Positions 10,401 to 18,850 of a DNA stretch of 64,000 nucleotides are shown piece by piece. The stretch is from DASUBV01 sp963725175 (GTDB lineage: Bacteria > Actinomycetota > Actinomycetes > Streptosporangiales > Streptosporangiaceae). Within the stretch, counting starts at the first letter, position 1; each line of letters begins with the position of its first letter. The stretch is from contig CAVRXH010000006.1 in NCBI GenBank assembly GCA_963725175.1, forward strand, positions 5,084,001 through 5,148,000, read 5' to 3'. The notes under the pieces are model-generated. The model had not been told where the DNA came from and searched no databases. It worked only from the letters and a program-made list of their open reading frames with translations. Position numbers and translations under genes: made by a program.

Positions 10401-10638
10401 GGTCGGCGCCACCGACAGCTTCTTCGACCTGGGCGGCAGCTCGCTCCAGGCGATGCGGCTGGTCTCCATGATCAACACCGAGCTGGAGGTGGACATCGGC
10501 GTCGCCGCGGTGTTCCAGGGGCCGGCACCGCGCCAGCTTGCCGCGGTGCTGCGGGACAAGCACGGGCTGCAGGACGAGGAGCTGGGCGCGGACGGCATCG
10601 CGGGGCTGGAGGAGCTGGCGGCGGACGAGACATGCTGA
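7402..10638 (+). CDS. Single-module NRPS, C-A-PCP with degenerate C motif
   Basis: The 1078-aa protein starts at the ATG in the TGATG overlap. The condensation domain (about residues 20-440) has HQTVFDE at 157-163 where active C domains have HHxxxDG: the second, catalytic His is Gln158 and the Gly is Glu163. The A domain (about 460-960) is normal, with YTSGSTGQPKG, NGYGPTE and TGDLVRRR. My pocket reading is D-V-M-C-L-A-G-I-G-K, close to the first NRPS in several positions. The PCP has LGGSSLQAM. The C domain has probably lost classical peptide-bond catalysis, so this module may be loaded in trans, skipped, or bridged by another C domain. Confidence 0.92.
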   Translation: MSQTAPTADAVSGRDPGATDLPLSYAQEQLWFIDEFHHGLPAHNLPCLLRLSGPLDAAALRRALDALAARHEPLRTRLLAGPDGMPVQVIDPPAAGGPGSCDLADLSGLDAESARDALASLAAEDSLRPFRLAEGSLLRARLARLGAAEHALILVTHQTVFDEASWAVLMSDLAALYRAEVTGDGSGLAELAVQAADMALWERRRLSGAHLAGLEEYWRGALAEFPVSQFPVDRARPIFASHDGAVITARLDAGLLASLRELSATAGTTLDVTLLAGIQALLARGTGQDDVITGYLGAARPAGLGALIGSLSATLPIRTDASGDPSVTEFLRRVHGAVQGAREHAALPFARIVEALHVERDTGRFPLFQVGFSCAQPAAEVAAAGVTFRRADIGLAASSYDISFAARPGPGGVDLAITYTPALFDAQTVTRLAGHLEVLLRAAAADPSAALSRLPVLTEAERRRELIEWNDTATAFPSICIHQGFEEWAARAPEAVAAQYEDQRWSYAELDRRAGQAARRLRAAGVGPEVLVGVCMATGLDRLAVLLGVWKAGGGYVPLDPGLPADRLSFMIGDTGMPVIVADEASAASVPPGPVPVLPALSVLSGEPGEPGEPLDDSGVTPANVAYVIYTSGSTGQPKGVVVEHRQAINFLQGMVIAWGITPDSAVLGFAAYTFDVSVMDMFMPLLGGARVVLAPPATLHSPPRLAALLREAQITFACLPPAVLNLLAGEDFPALRTLLSAGEELSSDLLGRWLRPGLDIYNGYGPTEASIGSTFMKLERDTPLPPPIGRPKPNYRAYVLDAHLNPVPVGVTGELHVGGPGVARGYLNRPELTRERFIADPFVPGGRLYKTGDLVRRRPDGTIEFAGRADNQVKIRGLRVELGEIEAALVAHPDVVQAVVAVIDGAGGEKQLAGYLRPAAGPPDIPAVRDHLASVLPGYMIPGYLITLAEFPLTTNGKVDKAALPRPEIGQDAGQAEPPATLVETMMVELYSIVLGSEQVGATDSFFDLGGSSLQAMRLVSMINTELEVDIGVAAVFQGPAPRQLAAVLRDKHGLQDEELGADGIAGLEELAADETC

Positions 10639-13600
10639 CCGACGCCCAGCGGGCCGCGCTGGTCGCCCGGCTGCGCGCCGGGCAGTCCGGCACCAGCGTC
10701 CAGCGGATCACCCCGCGGCCGGCCGGCCAGGACCGGGCGCCGGCTTCGGCGGGGCAGGAGCAGCTCTGGTTCCTGGACCGGCTGAACCCGGGCCAGCCCG
10801 CCTACAACGTGCCGTGTGTCATCTGGCTGCGCGGCCCGCTCGACGCTGGCGCGCTGTGCCGCGCGCTCGACGCCGTGGCGGGCCGGCACGAAACGCTGCG
10901 CACCAGGCTGGTGGCCGGCCCCGACAGCCGTCCCGTCCAGGTCATCGACCCGCCGCCGGGCCAGGTCGCCGAGGTGCTCGACTATTCAGGTGACGGCCCC
11001 GAGCAGGCCAGGCGGCGGCTGGACGAGCTGGCCGACGCCGAGCTGCGCCGCCCGTTCGACCTGGCCGCCGGGCCGCTGCTGCGTGCCTGCCTGGTCGGGA
11101 TCGCCGAAGCCGAGCATGTCCTGCTGGCCACCGTGCATCACGCGGTCTTCGACGGCTGGTCGGCCACCGTGCTGGCAGAGGACCTGGCCGCGCTGTATGA
11201 GGCCGAGGTCACCGGCGCGCCGCCCGCGCTGCCCGAGCTGCCCGTGCAGTTCGCCGATTACGCGATCTGGGAGCAGCGGCAGCTCCGCGAGGCAGCGCGG
11301 GAGGAACTGGCGCGGTACTGGCAGCGGGCGCTGGACGGCTTCGAGATCCTGGCGGTGCCCACCGACCGGCCGCGGCCGCAGGTGATGGATACCCGCGGCC
11401 GCGAGGAGCACCGCGCCGTGGCTCCGGCGCTGCTGACCGGGCTGCGCGAGCTGGGCCGCGGCGAGGGCACCACCTTGTTCGTCGTCCTGATGGCCGCGGC
11501 GGCGGCCCTGCTGCACCGCTACACCGGCCAGGACGACATCGTGGTGGGCTCGACGAGCGCGAACCGCAGCCGCGCGGTGCTCGCCCCGCTCATCGCGTTC
11601 CTGGTGAACACCCTGCCGGTCCGCTGCGACCTGTCGGGCGACCCGGCCTTCGCCGAGCTGGTGCGCCGGGTGCGCGAGGCCACCGTGGCCGCGCACGGGC
11701 ACCAGGACCTGCCGTTCGCCGCGATCGTCGAGGCGCTGCGGGTGGAGCGGGATGCCAGCCGCGCCCCGCTCGTCCAGGTCATGTTCAACCTGGTGGAGGC
11801 GCCCGGCGCCGGCCCGGCCGCCGCCGGAGTCAGTTTCGAGCCGTCCGCCAAGCTGGCCGAGGCCGACACCACCAAGTTCGACATCTCGCTCTTCGCGCAC
11901 GCCGGGCCGGATGAATTCACCCTCAGCGCGGTATACGCGACCGCGCTGTTCGACCAGGCGACCATCGCCGCGTTGCTGGCCGGCCTGGAGGAACTGCTGC
12001 GCGCGGTGGTCGCCGACCCGGCGGCGCCGCTGTCCATGCTGCCGGTGCTCGGCGGCGCGGAGCTTGGCCGGGAGCTGGCCAGGGGCAACGGCACGACCGT
12101 GCCGGTACCGGACGCGTGCGTCCACGAGGCGTTCGAGGCCCAGGCCGCCAGGACGCCCGACGCGGTGGCCGCGCAGTTCGGCAGCGAGCTGGTGACCTAC
12201 GCCGAGCTGAGCCGCCAGGCCGGCCAGGTCGCGACGTGGCTGCGCGGTGCGGGCGCCGGGCCTGAGGTGCTGGCCGGGGTGTGCATGGCGCCGTCGCTGC
12301 GCCGGCTCGCGGTGCTGCTGGGTATCTGGAAATCCGGCGCGGGCTACCTGCCGCTTGACCCGGCGCTGCCTGCCGCCCGGCTGTCGTACATGATCGCCGA
12401 TGCCGGGCTGAAGCTGGTCATCGCCGACAACGATGCCCTGCCGGCGCTGGCCCCCGTGCTAGCCAGCACCGTGCTGGGTAGCACCGTGCTGGGTAGCACC
12501 GTGCTGGGTAGCACCGTGCTGGATAGCACCGTGCTGGCGGTGGACGCGGAGTGGGCCGCCATCACCGGGCTGCGCCCGTGCGCGCCGCCCGGCTCGGGGG
12601 CGACCCCGGCGAATGTCGCCTACGTGATCTACACCTCGGGCTCCACCGGCCAGCCCAAGGGCGTCGTGGTCGAGCACCGGCAGGCGGTCAGCCTGCTCAC
12701 CGCCCTCATCGACAGGCTCGGCATCGGCCCCGGTGACGTCTCTCTTCAGCTCGCCTCGCTCAGCTTCGATGTCTCGGTCAAGGACATGTTCGTGCCGCTG
12801 CTGTCGGGCGGCCGGGTGGTGCTGGCACCGCCGGAATCCCGGTCCTCGCCCCGGCGGCTCGCCGAGCTGATCAGGCAGGCGGGCGTGACCTTCGCCAGCA
12901 TGACCCCGTCTGTGCTCGGCCTGCTCACCGGCGAGGATCTGCCGAGCCTGCGGGTGCTGGTGTCCGGCGGCGAGGAGCTGCCCGCCGAGCTGGCCCGCGC
13001 CTGGCAGCGGCCAGGGCTGGCGCTTTACAACGGCTACGGGCCGACCGAGACAACGGTCAGCGCCACCGGAGCGCTGACCGGCCCCGCGTCCATGGAGCCG
13101 TCCGGCCGCGCGGGCGGGGCGCTGGCCGGAGCCGCGACGAAGGAGCCGGCTGGCACGACCCCGCCGCCGATCGGCCTGCCCTGGCCGAACTACCGCGCCT
13201 ACGTGCTTGACCGGTACGGCAGCCCGGTGCTGCCAGGGGCGGTGGGGGAGCTGCATATCGGCGGCGCCGGCGTGGCCCGCGGCTACCTGGGCCGGCCCGG
13301 CCTGACCAGCGGGCGGTTCATCCCCGACCCGTTCGGCGGTACCGCCGGGGCGCGCATGTACCGGACGGGGGACCTGGTGCGGCGGCGCGCCGACGGCATG
13401 CTGGTATTCGCCGGGCGAGCCGATGGCCAGGTCAAGGTCCGCGGCCTGCGGATGGAGCTGGGCGAGATCGAGGCCGCGCTGGCGGCGTGCCAGGGCGTGG
13501 CGCAGGCCGCGGTGGCGGTGGTAACCGACGCCACGGGGGAACGTCAGCTCGCCGGGTACGTGCGGATGACGGGCGGCGAGCCGGCGGACCTGGCGGAGCT

Positions 13601-14896
13601 GCGTCGGCGGCTGGCCGCCACGCTGCCTGGGTACATGATCCCGGCGTTCCTCGCGGAGGTGGCGGAGTTCCCGCTGAGCAACAGCGGCAAGATCGACAAG
13701 GCGGCGCTGCCGGCACCGGACCGGGCCGCCGGGGGAGCATCAGCCGGATCCGGCGCGGCCGGAAGCGGGCCGGCTCCGGCCGGGCCGGCCACGCCGGCGC
13801 AGGCGCTGCTGGCCGAGCTGTTCGCGGCGGTGCTTGGCGCAGGCCCTGGCGGCGCCGACACCGGGTTCTTCGAGATGGGCGGCAGCTCGCTGCAGGTCAT
13901 GCGGCTGGTCGACCTGATCGGCAGGGAGACCGGGATCGACCTGAGCGTGACCGAGGTGTTCCTGCACCCCACGCCCCGTGCGCTGGCCGCGCGGATCGAC
14001 GCGATACGGTCCGGCGACGCGTCAGGGGCGAGTGCGGCCGCGGGACCGCTGGTGCCGCTCGGCCAGGGCGAGGGCAAGCTGCCGCTTTTCCTGGTGCACG
14101 CGGTCGGCGGTACGGTCGCCGGCTACGCCGGCCTGGGCCAGGACCTGGGCAGCGTGTTCAGTGTTCAGGGAATCCAGTCGCCGGGGCTGACCGGGCAGGG
14201 CAAGGTCGCCGGGTCGCTGGCCGGCCTGGCGGACGAGTACATCGCCCTGATCCGTGCCGCGCAGCCAGCCGGTCCTTACCGGCTCGCGGGCTGGTCGATG
14301 GGCGGCGTGGTCGCCTTCGAGATCGCCAGGCGGCTGGAGCGCGACGGCGCGCGGGTCGGCACGCTGGTGCTGCTCGACGCGCCGTTCGAGCTGCCCGGCG
14401 GCTCGCCCCAGGGCGAGGCCGGGCTGGCCGGGCGCTTCCTGGCCGACGTGGCGGCCAGCTCGGGCTGGGACCTCGCGGACCTGCCCGACCCGGCCCGCGC
14501 CGGGCCGGCGAGCAGCTTGCCTGGCTGGCCGCCCGGCTCGGCGGCCAGGGCGACACCCGACCCGCCGGGGACGAGGCCGGGCTGGCCGGGCTGCTGCGCC
14601 GCAGGTTCGAGGTGTTCTCGGCGCATGTCACGATGCTGGCCGGCTACACCGCCGCCGGGCCGGCGGTCGCCGCGCCGACGCTGATCGTCACCGCCGATCG
14701 GTCGCCGAACGCCGTGTTCAGATCCCAGTGGCCAGGTGTGCTCGCCGGGCCTGTCGACACCCTTACGGTGGCGGCCGACCACTACGGCTTCCTGCTCCCG
14801 CCGCTGGTCACGCAGGTCGGTGCCGCGATCCTGGACTGGCACGCCGGGCACGCCGGGGAACAGGCCGCCCCGCAGGACAGCGCGCTGGCGCGCTGA
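10632..14896 (+). CDS. Terminating NRPS, C-A-PCP-TE (frameshifted within TE)
   Basis: The ATG overlaps the previous stop. The order is C (HHAVFDG intact at residues 169-175), A (YTSGSTGQPKG, NGYGPTE; pocket read as D-V-K-S-V-G-G-V-S-K), PCP (MGGSSLQVM) and a thioesterase with GWSMGG. The original frame ends at 14684 with low-complexity residues. The rest of the TE, including VTADRS (Asp) and ADHYGFLLPP (His), continues in the -1 frame to the stop at 14896. The switch lies near 14,497-14,510 in a GC run and fits one missing base. If the base is really absent, the TE lacks two of its three catalytic residues. Two low-complexity insertions in the A domain are also visible (12465-12539 and about 13,070-13,160). 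Confidence 0.88.
12465..12539 (+). repeat. Five tandem 15-bp repeats inside an NRPS A domain
   Basis: The unit AGCACCGTGCTGGGT is present five times head to tail; the first three are identical and the last two differ in their final bases. It is in frame and encodes STVLG repeats in the A domain, between the region of motif A2 and A3. This probably lies in a surface loop and looks like recent replication slippage. Confidence 0.95.
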
Positions 14897-14903
14897 CCGG
14901 CGG

Positions 14904-17096
14904 CTAGATCAGCAGGTCAACCGGGTCCTGCTGGGCGGCCGTTACCTGGCGGAGCAGGGCGTGCTCGACGAACCAGGCCAGCGAGGCGTAGCCGCGCCAG
15001 ACCCGGCGCCATTGCGCGGCCACCGCCGCGTCGCCGAGCGTGCGGCTCACCTCGTCCAGGTAGCCGACGATGATGTCGGCGGCCTGCCGAGAGTGCCCGG
15101 CCGAGATGTTGTCGATGGTCAGGTGCGCCTGCTCGTAGCAGTCGTCGAAGCCGTAGTGCCGGAGCTTCTGCACCTCGTGCAGCCGCAGCTCACCGAGGCC
15201 GAACATCTCGATGGCCAGGTTGTAGCCGAGGATCTCGGCGTAGTAGGTGTCGGGGAACAGCGCCATGCAGAGCTGGTGCAGCGAGAACCCGTACAGGTCA
15301 TCGGGCAGGTCGCCCTGGTCGCGGAACGCGGCGTCGCGGATGTGCGGCAGCGCGATGCCCATGCTGCCGAGCGCCTGGTGGATCAGCGTGATGTGGTTCT
15401 TGCGCAGGTCGCCGTGGCCCATCTCGTCGGCGTAGATGGAGAAAAGCGCGAGGTCGCCGCGCCGGTGCGAGCGGCCGAGGTTGGCGGTCCGGTGGATCCA
15501 GGTCGCGTCGATCAGCGCGCCGAGCGCGTAGGTGGTCTGCAGGAACACCACCTCGTCCCGGTCGGGGATCTGGGTCAGCGGCGCGTAGGGCGCGATCAGC
15601 TTGTCCCAGTACACCCGCTCGGCCCGCTCGTACAGGGCCTGCGGGCTGTAGTCGAACCAGCTCGCGTCGGTATACCGGCCGCCGCCGCCGTGAGTGAACA
15701 GCACCTCGGCGTCGGTGAACAGCCGCTCGGCGCGGGCCGCCGCCACCGGCAGCGTGCTGGCGAAGTTCTCGATGTTCACCAGCCGGTAGAACAGCTCCCG
15801 GTCATCGGGCTCGCCGGGCTCGGCGAACACCACGTCGGCGGGCTCGCTGGCCGCGATGGCCGCCGCCAGCGGCGCGGCGGCCGCGTCGCCGGCGGTACAC
15901 GGCGACAGCACGATGTCCGGCCGGTCGCCGGCCTGCACCGACCGGGTCCAGGCCTGGAAGACCCCGGCCTCGCGCTCGGTGAAGATGCCGAACATCGGCC
16001 CGCCGAACTTGATCGCGCTGGTGAACCGGGACAGCTCGCCGTCGTGCGGGCGCAGCTGCCTGGCCTCGCGGAACTCGCGCAGGAACGCGGCGATGTCCAG
16101 GTCCGGGTCGGTGAAGGTGTCCGCGAGCCGCTTCCCGCCGACGCGTACCTCGCGGTGCTGCGACCCGGCGTACGGGGCGTGCCTGGCGATGATCTCCGCG
16201 ACCCTCGACTCCAGCGGCAGGTCCTGCCGCCACCGGGCCAGCTCGGCGAGCATCTCCACGTGCGCGGTCTCCAGCGCCAGCGTCAGCTCGATGCCCGCGA
16301 GCAGCCGGCCGCGCTGGGCCGGCCCGGCCAGCTCCAGGTAGGCGGCCAGCGCCTCGCGCAGCCCGGCCTCGGGCAGCAACGGCGTTTCGCCGGCCAGCAG
16401 GTCATCGGTGCCAAGGGCGAAGAAGGCGTAGTGCACGCCAGTCAGTTCGGGAAGAAAATTGGCGGGCAGCCGGGACAGCGCCAGGTAGAAGCTGCCGTGC
16501 AGGGCGGTCAGCGGCCTGGCGGCCGCGGCGTCAAGGAAGTCGGCGGCGCCGATGTCGGGCAGGTCGATGCCCTCGGCCTCCAGCCCCAGCCGCCGCAGGT
16601 AGTGCAGCGAGCGGCGGTGGCTGCCCGCGCCGCGCAGCGCGAACTGCTGGGCGAACAGCCGGTTCACGATCACCGACGGCTGGGTGGCCGGCTGGGAGAT
16701 CACGTCCAGCCAGCAGCCGGCCAGCAGCCCGAGCGGGGCGCGCTGCCGCCGCACCGCGTCCCGCGCGTCCTGGCCGGCCCCGGCCAGCGCGCCGATCGAC
16801 GCGGCCAGCCCGGCCCTGGCCCGCGCGACGTGGGCGGCGATCTCGTCCGGGCCGGCCTGCGGGTCCGGGGCCGCCGGGCAGGCGGTGCGCAGGAAAGCGT
16901 CGATCACCTTGCGGGCGGTCAGCAGCGTCGCCTGCGATTCCTGGTCACCTAGCAGCGCCCGGAACAGCCCGGCGGGCGGCAGCGCGCAGATCGCGGCGGC
17001 CTGGTCGCGGGTGTCCAGGCTGAACTCGAACGGGCGCGGGTCCAGGGCGGTCGTCGTGTCGGGCAGCTCGAAGGCTGATAGCGGTGCCGCGGTCAT
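14904..17096 (-). CDS. Haem-oxygenase-like diiron oxygenase (iron-containing redox enzyme family), two-part protein
   Basis: I start this at ATG 17096 because GGAGGAGAGGGA precedes it; the longer open frame upstream is antisense to the KAS gene. The protein has 730 aa, much longer than a single domain of this family (about 200-350). The C-terminal third carries the expected ligand pattern: DEMGHGD (Glu558), NH at 568, LAIEM (Glu630), EQAH (His658) with Asp662, and GHS (His668). This fits a helical HDO fold that binds two irons for O2 chemistry such as N-oxygenation, C-C cleavage or desaturation. The N-terminal about 400 residues are helical and unrecognised. It is the last gene of the six-gene operon. 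Family is fairly secure; the reaction is unknown. Confidence 0.75.
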   Translation of the reverse strand: MTAAPLSAFELPDTTTALDPRPFEFSLDTRDQAAAICALPPAGLFRALLGDQESQATLLTARKVIDAFLRTACPAAPDPQAGPDEIAAHVARARAGLAASIGALAGAGQDARDAVRRQRAPLGLLAGCWLDVISQPATQPSVIVNRLFAQQFALRGAGSHRRSLHYLRRLGLEAEGIDLPDIGAADFLDAAAARPLTALHGSFYLALSRLPANFLPELTGVHYAFFALGTDDLLAGETPLLPEAGLREALAAYLELAGPAQRGRLLAGIELTLALETAHVEMLAELARWRQDLPLESRVAEIIARHAPYAGSQHREVRVGGKRLADTFTDPDLDIAAFLREFREARQLRPHDGELSRFTSAIKFGGPMFGIFTEREAGVFQAWTRSVQAGDRPDIVLSPCTAGDAAAAPLAAAIAASEPADVVFAEPGEPDDRELFYRLVNIENFASTLPVAAARAERLFTDAEVLFTHGGGGRYTDASWFDYSPQALYERAERVYWDKLIAPYAPLTQIPDRDEVVFLQTTYALGALIDATWIHRTANLGRSHRRGDLALFSIYADEMGHGDLRKNHITLIHQALGSMGIALPHIRDAAFRDQGDLPDDLYGFSLHQLCMALFPDTYYAEILGYNLAIEMFGLGELRLHEVQKLRHYGFDDCYEQAHLTIDNISAGHSRQAADIIVGYLDEVSRTLGDAAVAAQWRRVWRGYASLAWFVEHALLRQVTAAQQDPVDLLI

Positions 17097-17125
17097 CGGC
17101 GGGTCCCTCTCCTCCGGCGAGATGC

Positions 17126-18046
17126 CTAGCGAACTCTCCTGAGCAGCGCGCCGATCCGCGAGCCGGGCACGCTGGAGGCCAGCATGCAGTACCGGTCCCG
17201 GCTGACGTGCCCGAGCGCGGCGCGGTCGACGAGGTTGATCAGCGGGTCGGCGGCGAAGCAGTGCCCGATCCGCGGGATGTTGTCCAGGTAGAGCTGCTCG
17301 GGGCTGAAGCCGGCCTGCCGTTCCTTCATCACCAGCAGCGGGATGTACAGGTTGGCGTGCAGCAGCGCCGCGATGTCCCCGATCTTCAGCCCGTGCGGGC
17401 CAAGCAGCGCGTCGTTGACCACCCTGGCCAGGTCGGAGCTGATCTCGTGGGTCCACTCCAGCGACGCGGTGTCCTGCGCGGTGGCGCAGCCCAGCAGCTC
17501 GTAGCTGTCGGCGTCGCCGGGATCCGCGGCCACCACGCAGCTCGCCGCGCCGTCGCTGAACAGCGCGAACTGCGACATCCGCGGATCGCCAGCGGCCACC
17601 GCGTCGGTGCTGATGACCAGCATCCGCCGGTACCGGCCGCTGGTCACCAGCGCGCGGGCCACGTCCAGGCCGGCCAGCAGGTTCACGCACCGGTTCAGGT
17701 GCTGGCCGTAGCAGGGGATGTCACCAAGGCCGGCCCCGGTCAGCACGTTGGCGACGAAGCTGCCGTGCCCCTCGGCCGGGCCCGGCACCCGGTTGGAGCA
17801 GATCAGCAGCGCGTCGATGCCGGCCGGCGCCAGGCCCGCGGCGGCCAGCGTCGCGGTAGCGGTGTCCACCGCGAGCTCCTCCAGGTCCCGGCTGGTGGTG
17901 CGGATGGTGCCCCAGCCCCACAGGCCGGCGCTCGGCACCATCTTGAACTGCCTGGCCAGCTCCGGGAGGTTCTCGATCGCCTCGTGGCTGGCCTCGTGCT
18001 CGCCGAGCGCGTAGGCCGGGCCGCGCAGGTACGCCTGGGTGGTCAT
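17126..18046 (-). CDS. KAS III-like acyltransferase
   Basis: This 306-aa protein has the thiolase fold of ketoacyl-ACP synthase III. The candidate nucleophile is Cys120 (NRCVNLL) and the His is His230 (LLHANL, matching PHQAN of FabH). The position of the FabH Asn (GNTSAAS) is His262 (IGHCFAAD). Loss of that Asn is seen in KAS III relatives that act as O- or N-acyltransferases rather than in chain elongation, so I infer acyl transfer, not condensation. It starts one base after the thioesterase stop and is followed after 29 bp by the diiron protein gene. The partner is presumably the free carrier protein of the same operon. Confidence 0.8.
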   Translation of the reverse strand: MTTQAYLRGPAYALGEHEASHEAIENLPELARQFKMVPSAGLWGWGTIRTTSRDLEELAVDTATATLAAAGLAPAGIDALLICSNRVPGPAEGHGSFVANVLTGAGLGDIPCYGQHLNRCVNLLAGLDVARALVTSGRYRRMLVISTDAVAAGDPRMSQFALFSDGAASCVVAADPGDADSYELLGCATAQDTASLEWTHEISSDLARVVNDALLGPHGLKIGDIAALLHANLYIPLLVMKERQAGFSPEQLYLDNIPRIGHCFAADPLINLVDRAALGHVSRDRYCMLASSVPGSRIGALLRRVR

Positions 18047-18850
18047 TCAGATCAGCTCCACATGCTGGTCGGCCCTGATGAGCGCGGCGATGATCTCGGT
18101 GGCGACGCCGGGCCGCCCGTCGAAGTAGAAGTGACCGCCGTCCACCCAGCGCAGCTCGGGCGGCCAGCTGAACTCGCCCGTCCACGGGGCCACCTGCTCG
18201 GCCCTGACGTGCGGGTCGTCGCGGCCGACCACCAGGGTGGCGGGCACCGAGAGCCGGGGACCCGGCAGGTACCGGTACCCGGACGCCATCCGGAAGTCGG
18301 CGATCACGTCGGGCAGCAGCAGCTCGCGCATGTCGTCGTCGGCGATCACTTCGGCGGGCAGGCCGCCGAAGAAGCCGACCGCCTCGGCGAACTCGCGGCC
18401 GGTGAGCCGGGCGATGTCGAGCACCCGGCGGGAGGGCAGCAGCGGCGGGGCCGCGCAGCCCGAGGCGATCAGGTGCCGGGGCAGGGTGTCCTGCGGCAGC
18501 GCCCGGCACACCTCGAACGCGATCAGCGCGCCGAGGCTGTGCCCGAACAGGTAGAACGGCCGGCCGTCCGACCTGGTCAGCTCCGTGATCGCGGCGGCCG
18601 CGCCGGCGATCAGCTCGGTGACGGCCGGCGGCGGCTCGGCGGCCCGGTGCTCGCGGCCCGGCCGGCAGACGGCCAGGATCTCGGCGTCCTCGCCGAGGCC
18701 GGCCTGCCAGTCGCCGAAGATCCGGGGGCTGCCGCCGGCGAACGGGAAGCAGAACACCCGCGGCGACCAGGGCGCCGCGCCGGGCCGCTGGCCGATGAAC
18801 CAGCGGCCGGGGCCTTGGTCTGAGCCGGGGCCGGGGCCTGGGCCGGTCAT
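18047..18850 (-). CDS. Type II thioesterase
   Basis: This 267-aa alpha/beta hydrolase has the features of editing thioesterases of NRPS/PKS systems: FCFPFAGGS near the N-terminus (oxyanion region), the GHSLG nucleophile elbow, GRDDPHV (Asp) and GGHFYF (His). It hydrolyses stalled acyl or aminoacyl groups from carrier proteins, in the cytoplasm. The ATG overlaps the stop of the C45 gene (ATGA) and its stop abuts the KAS-like start. The first about 15 residues are a proline-glycine-rich tail. It could serve this operon or the adjacent NRPSs. Confidence 0.9.
   Translation of the reverse strand: MTGPGPGPGSDQGPGRWFIGQRPGAAPWSPRVFCFPFAGGSPRIFGDWQAGLGEDAEILAVCRPGREHRAAEPPPAVTELIAGAAAAITELTRSDGRPFYLFGHSLGALIAFEVCRALPQDTLPRHLIASGCAAPPLLPSRRVLDIARLTGREFAEAVGFFGGLPAEVIADDDMRELLLPDVIADFRMASGYRYLPGPRLSVPATLVVGRDDPHVRAEQVAPWTGEFSWPPELRWVDGGHFYFDGRPGVATEIIAALIRADQHVELI

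Noticed and set aside
14254..14907. Separate thioesterase gene in another frame after the NRPS
   Set aside because: The residues after about 14,510 in the -1 frame complete the TE of the NRPS; a single frameshifted gene is simpler than two genes.
17097..17690. Extension of the diiron protein to an open frame starting at 17690
   Set aside because: It is antisense-like low-complexity sequence over the KAS III-like gene; ATG 17096 has a strong RBS.
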